A DNA stretch of 64,000 nucleotides. Origin: Patellifolia procumbens (lineage: Eukaryota > Streptophyta > Magnoliopsida > Caryophyllales > Amaranthaceae). The stretch's first letter is position 1. Each line of letters starts with the position of its first letter. Of the stretch, positions 37,071 through 48,780 are shown one piece after another. A program made the position numbers and the translations under genes. The notes below the pieces were generated by a model, which was not told the origin of the DNA, did not search any database, and worked only from the letters and a program-made list of their open reading frames with translations. The stretch is taken from contig CANSGD010000066.1 of the NCBI GenBank assembly GCA_947645195.1, positions 806,001 through 870,000 on the forward strand, written 5' to 3'.

Positions 37071-39431
37071 TTTCCCGCAAGAGGCTGTTCACGGCCAGCC
37101 GCGCCGTCAGTACTATCCACATCCTCGAACCATTCTTCTCCCTCATACAGGCCATATTTAAGTTTAGTGAAACACCCGCACTTGCCGTGATACTTAAGTT
37201 GTCTCTTAGGGCGCTTAGTAGATAAAAGATTGAAGTCCCCATAGTATGTGTTAGCAGCACTATCAAAAGAGAGATGGCGTTTAGCGCCTACCATAGGAGA
37301 GGGCTCATTAATCACCAGGCCAGAAGAAGAAGCCCCCTGCCCAATTTTGAGTCTCTTGAAGCCCCTCGTCATGACATACTCAACCTCCGATGGACAAGAG
37401 AAAAAGCCATCGAAAGCAGGATTAGGATTTAGATCCGAAACTGGGGAAGGGGGGAGCCACATAGCCAGATTGAACAGGAGCAAGTAACGCTTGCACAATA
37501 ATAACAGAAGGAGGAGAAGCGTCCGTACTGGTAGTGTCAGGAGAATTTGGTGGAGGTGAGATACCAAGATCAGAGGTAGGACAAAAGGGATCCTCCATAG
37601 GGTTTATGGGGATAAGAACACAATCAGTGGCATCGAAGAAGGAGGAAAGAGACTCTTCTGGTGCAAGAGAAGAGCGTGAATGCTTACGTAAACTAAGACT
37701 CATTTGAGGGAGATTTGTACTTGAGGCACTTAGCAACTTTGTAAGGAAATTCATGAAGGCTAGGGTTAGGAGAGAGACGGAAGTGGAAGAAAGGGTGAAG
37801 TGAAAGTGATTGTTGAAGATAATAAATAGGGAAAGAAAGCCAAATGGGGAAGGGAAGGGAGTAATGACAGTAGGTGGGAGAGGAGTGAAGACAAACTGAG
37901 GAGAGAGAGATAGGCGGCGAGAATAAAAGAGGGGATTAAAGAGGATGTTTGTTTTTGCTTGTTCCCAAGAAGAGGAAAATCTTGTTGATAGATATGCATT
38001 TGGAAGGAGAAGCTTATATAATAATAAAGTAAAAGCAAAGAATGACTTCCATAAATGCATAAACTGAAGCAAAGGAAGAGTGCTAACCGAGTTTTGAGCA
38101 GAAGTACGCTCAAGTGGCATTAAATGCTTAGTAAGAGATAGAGGAGGAAGAGTGAACTAGAGAGCTTGAATATTGTGAGAAGAGCTCTCAATGCTACGTT
38201 GCTTTTTAACATGCAAGTGCATCAATGATGCACCCATTCGCTTACGTGTACGCCAGCCAAGCAAGGAGGGTTGAACACCATCACCGAAAAATTGACAAAG
38301 AGGAGAATGAAATCTTGTCGAAGATTGGTAGTGTGAGGGTATTTGCATGGACATGCAAGGTTGGATATCATCAGAAGGGGAATGCTCTTGGGGTTCGTAT
38401 GATTGTGATGGTGAAGGTTAAGTAGAGTTAGAAGAGGATGAGGGTCGTTTAGCTTTTGGAGCAGCATTAGAGGGTCCTCCAATTTCTAGCATCCGTGGTG
38501 GGGCATCACCTTCATCCTCATCACTAGACGAAGAAGATGTTTCATTATAAAAAGGTGAAGAAGGAGAAGTTCTTGGTACCTTTAACTCAACTCTTGTTGT
38601 TCGATTCCAATCATTATGCTTAAGACCCATAATTTTATGTGAAAAGAGTGGAGTGGCAGCTTCTTGAACCATAAACGCTTGAGGAGAAGTGTATAATTCC
38701 CGAAGGCGCGCTGCAATCTTAACTTCAGCAGCCAGAGATGATAGCCGACAACGAGATGTTGGGTGACCCATGCATGCACATTTAGTACAAAATACAAACA
38801 CACCTTCATAGCGGAGGTTAACCCAAGTACGGGAGCCACCAGGAAACTCAACAAAGAAACCCGGAACCAAAGGCTTGTCTAAATTAATCCACATGCGAGC
38901 TCGTAAAAAAGCAAGACAGATCTCGATCGAGATTGACCATCAAACTTGAAGATGAAACCAACCTTATCAAAGGCTCTCCGGGCAACAATAACAGAATTAA
39001 AGATAGTAGGAATTCCTTCAATGCGAACCCAAAGGGGTGCATGGTTGAACTTCATAGCCGGAATAGAGAGCTTAGAATTGAAGCTTTTGAATATCATTAG
39101 GGCTCCCTGCATGTTGGCCACTCCTAAATACTAAGGCCCTCCCAATCCTCATAGTGATTACACATGAATAGGAAGTGTTTGCCAACCTTACGAACTTGAA
39201 TGTCCCCATTAACTTTCCAGTGGAATTTAATCCATGCAGCAACAGATTCAGCGTCGAAGATGCGATAATCACGAAATCGTCCAAAAACAGTCAAGGTGAG
39301 CATGTCAAGAATAGGAATGTGGTCGAAAGAGGTGACCTTGATGATTGGTCCAATTCGACAATTTCCAGCGTTATACTTAGGAAGAATGGAAGGGGGTCCA
39401 AATGGACCGAATTATTGGGAGAGGAAGGCAT
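37067..39431 (-). pseudogene. LINE ORF1: DUF4283 and zinc-knuckle protein (broken)
   Basis: ORF1 of plant L1 elements encodes an RNA-binding protein. Here a DUF4283-type region (near 39330-38900; LTVFGRFRDYRIF and FNHAPLWVRIEGIP) precedes a CCHC knuckle, CTKCACMGHPTSRC, near 38770. The tail part reads in another frame down to a TGA at 37067-37069. At least three frame changes and a stop near 38418 break it. The true start is uncertain; an ATG at 39431 is a candidate. Confidence 0.8.
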
Positions 39432-39563
39432 GAAAGAGGCTGAATTTAGGGATTTGAAGGAAGAAAGGATTAGGGATGAAGGAGGGATTTGCTCTGTCTC
39501 TGAAAAAGTTTAGAGAGAGAGGCTCTCAATTTGTTGAGAGAGAATTTTTTAGGGTTAAAAAGC

Positions 39564-39640
39564 TATTGTAAGAAGGATAGTGACACATAATAGATTGCAA
39601 CTCTTGCATGTATTTTTTAATATATAATGTATATAGATAG
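39564..39640 (+). mobile_element. Right part of the split SINE-like copy
   Basis: AAGGATAGTGACACATAATAG here corresponds to GAGGGATGGCGACACATGGTGG in the unbroken copy at 30598-30765. It continues the left part at 32897-32997. The far end is not defined. Confidence 0.45.
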
Positions 39641-40137
39641 ATTGTGAATGCTGAATGCCGAATGGTTTGGACTTTTGGATACATAGGAAACAAGGGATAC
39701 TCATTTTTTTTTTGGAATTTTTGCTTTTTCAAAATCTTTTATCGGTCAAACAAAATCATTTCATGCTGTCAACTTGTGTTGGGATTTGGAAGTTTTCAAT
39801 GTAGAAGAGGTTAGTGAGATTTGGAAAAGAAAAAAATACAATCTCGTTAGCCGACGCTTCGGAACATTAGATAAAGAATTACATTTTTGTATTTATTTGA
39901 TACTCATAAAACTAGGAAATGTCATTGGGACGCTGATTGTGGAGACCAGCCTTGCATCTCAGTTAAATGGTGATGGAGGAAGGTTTTGCGAGTGATGGTG
40001 CGGAAATGGAGATGAAAATTAGCCATGTCAAAGGAGATGGGGGCAACTGGGCAAGTGTGGAGTTTATAATGTACATACCCATTCCTGCCCGTCCAACCCC
40101 ACTTCATATTCACCTTATTAGTACTTATTATCTCATA
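39641..40137. other. Repeat-like sequence left of a Stowaway
   Basis: No gene is supported. GGGGCAACTGGG and CCATTCCTGCCCGTCCAACCCC near 40035-40100, and the inverse type GGGGCGGGTATGG near 40480-40500 and 40615-40640, suggest an older element split by the MITE at 40138, but its ends are not clear. Confidence 0.35.
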
Positions 40138-40396
40138 CTTTCTTTGTTCCTTAATAAGTGACACACTTTATGTTTGCACGCTTGCCGATGCATTCTGTTA
40201 AACATTAATATCTATTATTATCAATATGTAAAAATTATAAAAAGTTGGTATTAAAAAATTATACATTGAGACGAATCTAACAAGATCTCACATGACTATA
40301 TTTTTCCTAAAATGTAAATCACCAAATTTAATTAAAGTCTAAACAATAAATGGTGAACACTATGCAAGTGTGTCACTTATTAAGGAACGGGGGAAG
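40138..40396 (+). mobile_element. Stowaway-type MITE, same family as 12548-12805
   Basis: CTTTCTTTGTTCCTTAATAAG and its inverse (ending GGAACGGGGGAAG) are flanked by TA (40136-40137 and 40397-40398). The inner CACGCTTGCCGATGCATT and CACATGACTATAT blocks match the other two family members. Confidence 0.85.
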
Positions 40397-41209
40397 TATT
40401 TAATAAAAGCTAATAAATATTTTTAACATACTCTTTTTGAAAAAAATATAAGCACATATTTTAGTAAACACGTGGCGGATGTTGGGGCGGGTATGGAGGA
40501 TGTAAGAAGAGTGTGGAGACCCATGCGGGTGATGGGACGCGAATAGTTTTTAGTGTGTACCCGTTGGCCATTGGGATAAGGATAGAGAAAAAATTTCCTC
40601 CCGCCATGGGTGATGGGGCGGGGATGGGAATGAAATCTACAGCTGGTATGGGTGTGAATGGACTATCCTCAAAACCAGCCCCGCCTCATTGACATACTTA
40701 TATAAAACTATTATTGGTCATGAAATACAATTTATCTATCTATTTATATTAATCTATAGAACAAAATAGGTCAGCTCACGTGTCAATACCTTTATATGAT
40801 GACAAACTAAAGTTATACCTAACAAGGTTTATAAGTTCTATGTGTGCAAGATTCATCAATTAACAATGGTGCTTTATGAAGATAATAAGTAAAGTTCTTG
40901 ATGAACTCCAAGAGAAGAATGAAATTCCTGAGTGGGAACTCCAGGAAATAAGGAGCTTAATTACATAAGAGTGTAATTAGGTTTCTTATGTAAGGAATAA
41001 TAATAAAAAAAAAATGGTAAGAAATTGAAGTTGCTCCTTTAGTAAGGAACGAGAACTACAAATTTGTTCCTTGTATAAAGGAAGTTGAACTGACCAAAGG
41101 AACTAACTTGCTGAAAGGAACTTGCATAAAAACAGAGGAAGATAAAAGAAAACAAATCTGATAAAGTTTAATGGTCAATAAACGTATGGCTAATAAAAGG
41201 AATTAGTTA
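40397..41209. other. Left flank of the Athila element
   Basis: This AT-rich sequence has repeated AAAGGAACTT-type words (41040-41130). Similar GGAAC-rich words occur right of the Athila element (60040-60150), so the Athila insertion may lie within an older repeat. No gene is supported. Confidence 0.4.
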
Positions 41210-41214
41210 CTAAG

Positions 41215-42883
41215 TATGAGTGAGATTTATCGCACTCATAGGGTAGCTTTTTGGTCTATTTTATTGCTTTTTCTTGGTGTTTCTTTACTTCTTACATCTA
41301 TTTTCATCATCTCCGCCCTATTTGGAGCTTTTCACTATTTCCTTTGATTTCCTCTCATTTTTAATGGTTTTCTATTCTTATTTTCTATTCCATATGCTTT
41401 GTATTGTATTTTTCTTGTATATGACTAACATGTAGGAAAAAGATGAGTGCAAAGCAAAGAAGATTGGAATGGAAGAAGTTGAGGGCCAATCCAAATGAAA
41501 GAAAGAAAGAAGGAAGCCCAAGCCCAAAAACAAAGGAAGAGAGGAGAAGAAGACAAAGCAGCCCGGGCAAGTGGATCGCCCGATCTCAAAAAGTGATCGC
41601 TCGATCCAAATGTGGATCGCCCGATCACGGCTGTGGATTTCCACAGAGTTCCTGCCTACCCCTGATCGGGCGATCACCACTATGGATCGCCCGATCACTG
41701 CGGGTTTGCGGAAACCGTCTATTTCATTTTTTTCTTTCCCTTTTTGCCCTTAATTGGGGGTTGTATAAATACCTTTTTTGACCTAAAATTTGGGTATTCT
41801 GATTTCCTTTTTTGAACTCTAGAGAGCTATTGACAGGTTGGACTTTAGAGTGAGTTTTGGGTGTTTTTCAAGGTCTTTAATGGTGATTTGAAGAAGAATT
41901 TCAAATTTTTGAGGAGTATTAATGAAGCTTTAGTAACTTTTCTTCTCTTTGCTCTCATTTATTGCTTTACTTTATCATTTATTCTTGCTTTTACTTTGTT
42001 AGTAGTTTCAATATCACTCATTCATTGAAGTCTTAGTTTTAGTTGCTCTTTTCCACTTGCTTATACTCTTCTCTATTGCAAACATTAAGTATGAATGAAA
42101 AAAGCAATGATTTTTGGTTTACTAATCTCTTATTTGCATTATAGAACTAGCTTAGTTAATATGAGAACCAACCTTGAGTAGTCTTTTAGTTAGGGGGTTG
42201 GGTGAAGGTGCAATGGACATTGTTTCATGATATGAGGCCCTAAATTGGCATGTTTGGTGGGTTGGGTTAGCAAATCCATTGATTGGTTGACTAAGGTAAA
42301 GTTGAAAGGCCTAACTTTAACTCAATGAGCCAATGGATTGCCCTTTAGGTGTAGATCGTTGAGATATACAATGAAGTTGGAATTGCTATCTCTAAATAAG
42401 GTTGAGTGAGAAATCCCGCCTTTCTTAGAGTCTTAACCCATTCAACATCCGAAAGGCGAGATTGGGTTGAACTTAGCTAATTCCGACCTCATGTTCCATC
42501 ATTGACTATCTAATCCCTAATTGAGAGTGTTGCATCACCTTGAGCATCCTTGAAAGAGGAGTTCATGGTTGCAATGTCTTAATTCAATCCCCTATCACAT
42601 ACTCCTTTAATCTCATTTCGTAATTCAATTTCATTGCATTGGATCCCTATCACCCCCTAACGTCTTTTTCCATCGATTTACAACCCTTTTATTTGACCTA
42701 TTAGTGATAATTGAGTTCGAAATCAATCAACTTCTTCTCTTCGGTTTAGCTTACATGTTCACTTACGTGCTTAGTGTCTAGTCTAGTCTCTATGGATCTT
42801 GACCCTTACTTGCCACGTACTTGTATTTGGTTAGTTAGGTTTGATTTGGAGTTTTTGTCTAGCGACGCAAAAATTCTATATCA
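41215..42883 (+). repeat. Athila 5' LTR
   Basis: The LTR runs from TATGAGTGAG (first G of TGATGAG lost against the 3' LTR) to TATATCA. It is 1669 bp, the same as the 3' LTR, and differs from it by roughly 20 substitutions and small indels by eye. A cluster of GATCGCCCGATC words lies at 41573-41699. A TATAAATA at 41764-41771 downstream of the cluster is a plausible TATA box. Short frames in it are not genes. Confidence 0.93.
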
Positions 42884-42886
42884 AAA

Positions 42887-42904
42887 TGGCGCCGTTGCCG
42901 GGGA
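42887..42904 (+). promoter_or_regulatory. Primer-binding site for tRNA-Asp
   Basis: TGGCGCCGTTGCCGGGGA starts three bases after the 5' LTR and is complementary to the 3' end of plant tRNA-Asp (GTC) including CCA. tRNA-Asp priming is known for Athila elements. Confidence 0.92.
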
Positions 42905-42996
42905 CTAGTTATTAGCATTAGGTATAACATAAGTTGTGTGAGTCTAAACCATTTCCTTCTATTTTATTTCTCTTGTTATTATATACATACTTGTGA

Positions 42997-44733
42997 TTGT
43001 TATTGCTAACCCTCTTCTTAGCTTGGTGTTGTATGCCCCGTTCCGATAGAGCTTTGCCATTGATCCCTCTTGACATTGAGCTCGAAAGGACGGTAAAGTC
43101 TCTCAAGCGAAAGTTAAGGAAAGATAGCCAACAAGCACAAGCTTCATCTTCAACACCATTTGTTGAGGTGGAGGGCGACACGAGCTCCACCCTCTCTAGT
43201 CCTACGAACTCCCCAACAACTAGCCACTCAAGTTACTTGAGTTCATTCCTTTCTTCGGACACAAATATGGAAGATAATAGAACTTTGCGGGACTATGGCA
43301 CCCCAATGGCCTATGCCCCTTCTAGTGCTATTGTTCCTCCATCTACACAAGCGAATGATTTCGAGTTCAAACCGGCTTTCATCCAACTAATCTCCAACAA
43401 CCAATATGGTGGGTCTAATTATGAGTGCCCTCAAGAACATTTGAAGAAGTTCACCGAGTTTTGCTCTAAGGTGAAGCACAATGGGGTCACTCAAGATTTC
43501 ATCAAGCTTAGTATGTTCAAGTTCTCACTCAAGGACGAAGCTTCACATTGGCTCACAAAGCTCTCTCCGAACTCATTGACTACTTGGGATGATGTCACAA
43601 GAGCCTTCCTTAGCCGGTTTTTCTCATTACAAAAGATCGCCGAAATGAGGGCAAGCATTATGAACTTCCAAGATAAGGAGGGAGAGAGCTTATATGATGC
43701 ATGGGAGAGGTTCAAGAGTTTGTTGAGGCAATGTCCACATCACAATATGGAAAAGTGGATGCAACTTCATTGCTTCTACAATGGTCTCTCAACCCGAAAC
43801 AAGACAAGTTTGAATGCGGGTGCCGGGGGTCCCATTATGATGAAACCGATGGATGTTGCTTTTGACTCCATTGAGAATGTGGTACAAAATGATCGTGATT
43901 GGAGCCAAAGCGAGAGAGCATCGACCTAAACCTCCAAAAGCGGTGGAAGGTATGAAATTGATAGTATTGATGTTCTTACTTCTAAAGTAGATGCATTGAT
44001 GAGTCAATTGAAGTCCACCAATATGTCCCCCTCTCCCTCTAATGCCTCTATGCTTGGTCAATCCTCTAATCCCAATTCTTATGCTCCCCCTAATGTGCAA
44101 CAAATGAATCAATGTGGTTATGGTCCGAATGGTTTGAATAACAATATGCCGATGAATTGCATGTTTTGTGATATTTGTGGGTCTTATGACCATCACCCCC
44201 AACAATGTAATAGCATCGAGTCTCAACAAGGTCATTCTCCTTCAATGGAACAAGTTAACGCTTTGAACCAAAAGTTTGACCACTACTCTAATACTTTCAT
44301 TCCGGGTTGGCGTCAAAATCCTAACTTTAGTTGGAGAAATCCAACTCAAAACGCCAACCAAGGTTATAGTCAAGGTCAAACTCAAAGTCAAGGTCAAAAT
44401 AACTTTTCTCAAAATTTCAACCAAGGTCAAAATCAATTTAATCAAGGCCAATATGGATACAACCAAGGTTAATACCGTGGTTCGTATTCTAATCAAGGCC
44501 AAAATTCTCATTCAAGAGTACCACCCGGTTTTCATGGAAACTCTTCGGGTTTCCAAGGAAACCAAAGGAATTCAAATGCTCTTCCTTTGAATGCTCCTCT
44601 CCAAATTGGACCACTCACCACCACTACTAGTCTCGAAAGTATGATGCAATCTTTCATTACTACTCAAACTAAAGAGACTAGTGAGCTAAAAGAGAGCCTC
44701 AAGCAAATGCAAGTTTCACACAAAAATGCTTGA
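42997..44733 (+). pseudogene. Athila gag (broken)
   Basis: The frame carries a retrotransposon gag core (about 43370-43900: FIKLSMFKFSLKDEASHWL, AFLSRFFSLQKIAEMR, LYDAWERFKSLLRQCPHHN). Further on, a CCHC knuckle CDICGSYDHHPQQC (44167-44208) precedes a Gln/Asn/Gly-rich repeat. Stops interrupt the frame at 43927-43929 and 44470-44472, and a frameshift occurs near 44725, where the frame continues in the protease region. The start is uncertain: the ATG at 42997 or MPRSDRA at 43033. Confidence 0.85.
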
Positions 44734-46245
44734 GACTCAATTAGCTCAAATGGCGGGGTCCATTAAGGAAGGATCATCAACTAAATTGCCTAGTCAAGGT
44801 GTAAATCCAAGAGAACATGCTAATGCCATTGTGACTAGAAGTGGGAAGAAATTGAATGAGGTGGAATCACCAAGTGTTGAAAATGATTTTGAAAATGACC
44901 AACCGATTGAAACTACTTGTGGTGAGGGAGATGAAAATGTTGCGAAAGAAAAGAATGACCCACCTCCCTTTGTGGCAAAGTTGCCCTATCCCTCTCGGTT
45001 TGCAAGTTCCAAACTTGATGATCAAATTGTCAAGTTCTTAGATGTGCTCAAGAAACTTTACATTAATATACCATTCACCAATGCCATTAAGCAAATGCCC
45101 ACATAAGCCAAGTTCTTGAAAGATGTGTTAAGCAAGAAAAGGGACTTAGATTGTGTGGAAACTATTAATTTGACCGAAAATTGTAGTGCCATTATCCAAA
45201 ACAAGTTGCCCACGAAACTTAAGGACCCCGGAAGCTTTTCCATTCCATGTGTTACAGGTGATATGACCATTGACAAGGCCTTGTGTGACTTGGGTGCTAG
45301 TGTAAGTTTGATGCCTTACTCCGTTTGCAAAAGATTGGACTTAGGTGAACTCAAGCCTACTCACATTTCACTTCAATTAGCCGATCGTTCGGTTAAGATG
45401 CCCATAGGAAAGCTTGAGGATGTACCCCTTAAGGTTGGGAAGTTCTACATTCCCGTAGACTTTGTTGTACTTGAGATGGATGAAGATCCAAATGTCCCAA
45501 TAATCTTAGGGCGACCTTTCTTAGCTACAGCGGGGACTATCATTGATGTAAAGAATGGCAAATTGAGCTTCAAGGTAGGAAGTGAAAACATTGAGTTTAA
45601 TTTAAACCAAATCATGAAATGCCCTACTCACATGGATGACCATTGCATGCGCATTGATACTTTAGATCATGTCATTGATGAATATATAGCCATGCATTTG
45701 CATTCATCTAACAATATGCTTGAGTATAATGTGATGGAAGGCGAAGAGAAAGAAAAGCTTGATGTGGAGGTAGATGCAATTGAGGATAATCTTGCTCTAC
45801 CTCCCACTTTAGAAGCACATGAGGAGGCATATCTTTGCCTAGAATAGGAACAAGGAAAAGATGAACCGACCGATGAAGAAGAAGCCCCCAAGGTAGAGCT
45901 TAAACCTCTACCTTCCAACTTGAGGTATGAATTCTTGGGACCTTCTTCTACTTTTCCGGTCATTGTGAATGCTAGTTTGGATGAGGCTCAAACCTCAAAG
46001 TTGTTGGATGTGTTGCGCTTGCATCGCAAAGCGTTGGGCTATAGTTTGAATGAGTTGAAAGGAATAAGCTCAACACTTTGCATGCATCGCATTTCATTGG
46101 AGGATGATGCTAGACCTTCTATCGAAAGACAAAGGAAGCTCAATCCTCCAATGATGGAAGTGGTGAAAAAGGAGATCTTCAAACTACTTGCCGTTGGTAT
46201 CATCTACCTATCTCCGATAGTATATGGGTGGCACCGGTGCAAGTA
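44726..46245 (+). pseudogene. Athila protease region and start of reverse transcriptase (broken)
   Basis: The frame reads through a stop at 45104-45106 into an aspartic protease with LCDLGASVSLMP (DLGA, usual in this group) and PIILGRPFLAT. A second stop follows at 45845-45847. The first RT blocks (HRISLEDDARPSIERQRK) follow in the same frame, which is lost by a frameshift near 46215. The order protease, RT, RNase H, integrase is that of Ty3 elements. Confidence 0.85.
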
Positions 46246-47200
46246 GTTCCTAAAAAGGGTGGGATGACGGTTGTTAAAAATGAAAAATCCGAGCTCATCT
46301 CTATGAGGACCGTGACGGGGTGGAGGATGTTCATTGATTATAGAAAGTTGAATGCCTCCACCAAGAAAGACCATTTTCCTTTACCTTTTATTGATCAAAT
46401 GCTTGAAAGGTTGGCGATGCACAAGTACTTTTGCTATCTTGACGGGTTCTCGGGATTCTTTCAAATCCCAATTCATCCCGACGACCAAGCAAAGACTACA
46501 TTACTTGCCCTTATGGTACTTATGCTTATCGTAAGATGCCATTTGGGTTGTGTAATGCACCGCCACCTTCCAACGTTGTATGATGGCTATTTTTGCCGAT
46601 ATGATTGAAAAAGAGATGGAAGTTTTTATAGATGACTTCTCCGTTTGTGGAGGATCTTTTGATGATTGCCTAGTGAATCTCGTTCGATGTTTGGAGAGGT
46701 GTGAGAAAGCTAACTTGGTCCTTAATTGGGAAAAATGCCACTTTATGGTGCAAGAAGGAATTGTTCTTCGCCAGAAAGTGTCACATAACGGAATTGAGGT
46801 TGACCAAGCCAAGGTTGGAGTCATTGAGAAACTACCCCCTCCCACAAATGTCAAGGGAGTGAGGTCTTTCTTGGGTCACGCCGGTTTTTACCGACGTTTC
46901 ATCAAGGATTTCTCAAAGATCGCCAAACCGCTCACATCTTTGCTCCAAAAGGAGAACGAGTTTGAATTTGATGATGTTTGTTTAGATGCCTTTGCTAGAA
47001 TCAAAAGTGCTCTCATTTCGGCTCCAATTGTTCAAGCACCGGATTGGAGTCTTCCCTTTGAGCTCATGTGTGATGCGAGTGATATCGCCGTTGGGGCGGT
47101 ATTGGGTCAAAGAAAGGAAGGGAAGCTCCACGTCATCCACTATGCAAGCAAACGCTTAATGATGCCCAAAAGAACTACACCACCGTGTATGCTTTTGAGA
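46228..47200 (+). pseudogene. Athila reverse transcriptase and RNase H (broken)
   Basis: RT blocks VVPKKGG, FIDYRKLNA, YLDGFSGFFQIPIHP and the catalytic FIDDFSVCG are visible but spread over different frames, with shifts near 46500 and 46575. The RNase H begins with LMCDASDIAVGAVLGQ near 47066. Another shift near 47165 moves the remaining RNase H (VYTDHSALKYL) into the integrase frame. Confidence 0.85.
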
Positions 47201-48780
47201 AGTTTCGGGCATACCTTGTGGGGTCCAAGACCATTGTTTATACGGACCATTCCGCCCTCAAGTACTTGATGGCGAAAAAGGATGCCAAGCCAAGGTTGAT
47301 TCGTTGGGTGTTATTGCTCCAAGAGTTTGATATTGAGGTGAGGGACAAAAAGGGGTCCGAAAATCTTGTGGCGGATCATCTCTCAAGAATTGTTTATGAT
47401 GAGGATTTCCCGTCTCTTCCCATTGATGACTACATGAGGGACGACGTTCTATATGCGGTTGAAAGCACAAGCTTGCCATGGTTTGCCGACATCGTCAACT
47501 ATCTAGCTTGTAGCGTGATTCCTCCGGATTTCACAAAGCAACAACGTCGAAAACTTAGGTATGATGCAAAGCAATTTATTTGGGATGAGCCACTATTGTA
47601 CAAGAGAGGGTCCGATGGTCTATATAGGAGATGTGTGCCTAATGAGGAAGTTCGAAGCGTCTTGAAAATGTGCCACTCTTCACTATGTGGGGGGCATATG
47701 AGCTCCAACAAGACGGTGGCCAAGATACTTCAAAGTGGTATCTATTGGCCAACCATGTTTAGAGACACTTGGAGCTTCGTCAAGAGTTGTGATAGGTGTC
47801 AAAGGATGGGGAACATTTCAAGGAGACATGAGATGCCGCTCAACACTATCCTTGAACTTGAAGTGTTCGATGTATGGGCTATTGACTTCAGGGGCCCATT
47901 CCCTTCCTCTTGTGGTAACCAATACATCCTAGTAGCCGTTGATTATATTTCAAAATGGGTCGAGGAAATTGAATCTCCAACAAATGACTCCAAAGTAGTG
48001 ATGAAGATGTTCAAGAAGATTATCTTCCCAAGATTCGGTGTTCCTAGAGCCATCATAAGTGATGGTGGCTCTCACTTCGCCAAAAAGTCATTCCAATCAT
48101 TTCTTGCGAAGTATGGAGTGAACCACAAGGTTGGGTTGGCTTATCACCCTCAAACTAGTGGTCAAGCCGAGATCTCAAATATGGAGATTAAGACCATCTT
48201 AGAGAAGACGGTAGAGAGGGCGAGAAAATATTGGTCTTTGAAGCTCGATGATGCGTTGTGGGCATATCGAACCGCTTTTAAGACACCTATTGGCACCACC
48301 CCTTACAAGCTTGTTTATGGCAAGTCTTGTCACCTACCGGTCGAGTTAGAGCACCGAGCACATTGGGCTATCAAGCACATAAACTTTGATTTAAAGAGTG
48401 CCGGTGAGAAAAGGTGGTTGGATCTTCATGCTTTGGAGGAGCTTAGGCAAGAGGCCTATGATTGTGCAAGCATTTACAAGGCAAGAACAAAGGCCTTTCA
48501 TGACAAGAACATCTTGAAGAGAGAATTTGCAAAAGGGGATAAGGTGCTCCTATTCAACTCACGCTTGAAGCTTTTTCCGAGCAAGTTGAAGTCTAGGTGG
48601 AGCGGACCTTTTGAGGTGGTCAATGTGCTCCCATATGGTTCGGTGGAGATAAAGAGTGAAGCAACCGGCTCCTTTCAAGTTAATGGGCAAAGATTGAAAA
48701 TCTACTATGAAGGAGACCAAGTGGGAAAAGTGTTCTCCATCAATCTTGAGGAGTTTGGCACCTCACCCCAAGAGAAGTGA
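47185..48780 (+). pseudogene. Athila RNase H end and integrase (longest intact frame, 531 residues)
   Basis: This is the best preserved part of the element. It shows the RNase H end (ENLVADHLSR), a zinc-binding HHCC region (MCHSSLCGGHMSSNK, SCDRCQRMG), and catalytic residues in VWAIDFRGPFP, AIISDGGSHF and GQAEISNMEIK, the DDE set. The C-terminus carries the GPY/F-type module (RWSGPFEVVNVLPYGSVEI). It is open in itself but cut off from the rest of pol by the frameshift near 47165, so it is called part of a pseudogene. Confidence 0.9.

Larger units (their letters stand above)
33008..39553 (-). mobile_element. Full-length, degenerate L1-type LINE
   Basis: A minus-strand poly(A) tail (16 T at 33008-33023) marks the 3' end. 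GTTAAAAAGCT at 39554-39564 repeats the sequence directly left of the tail (32998-33008), giving a 10-11 bp target duplication. Within it lie a 5' leader, ORF1 and ORF2 in the order of plant L1 elements. Both frames carry stops and frameshifts, so it cannot encode working proteins as it stands. It was inserted into a SINE-like copy. Confidence 0.92.

Noticed and set aside
37422..38120. 232-residue Ser/Leu-rich minus-strand frame inside LINE ORF1
   Set aside because: No domain; it overlaps another frame that carries the better ORF1 tail, so I did not call it a separate gene.
41378..41781. Frames of 60-112 residues in the 5' LTR, repeated at 58003-58425 in the 3' LTR
   Set aside because: They lie in LTR sequence, differ between the two LTRs by frame-breaking indels, and their repeated residues come from the GATCGCCCGATC words.
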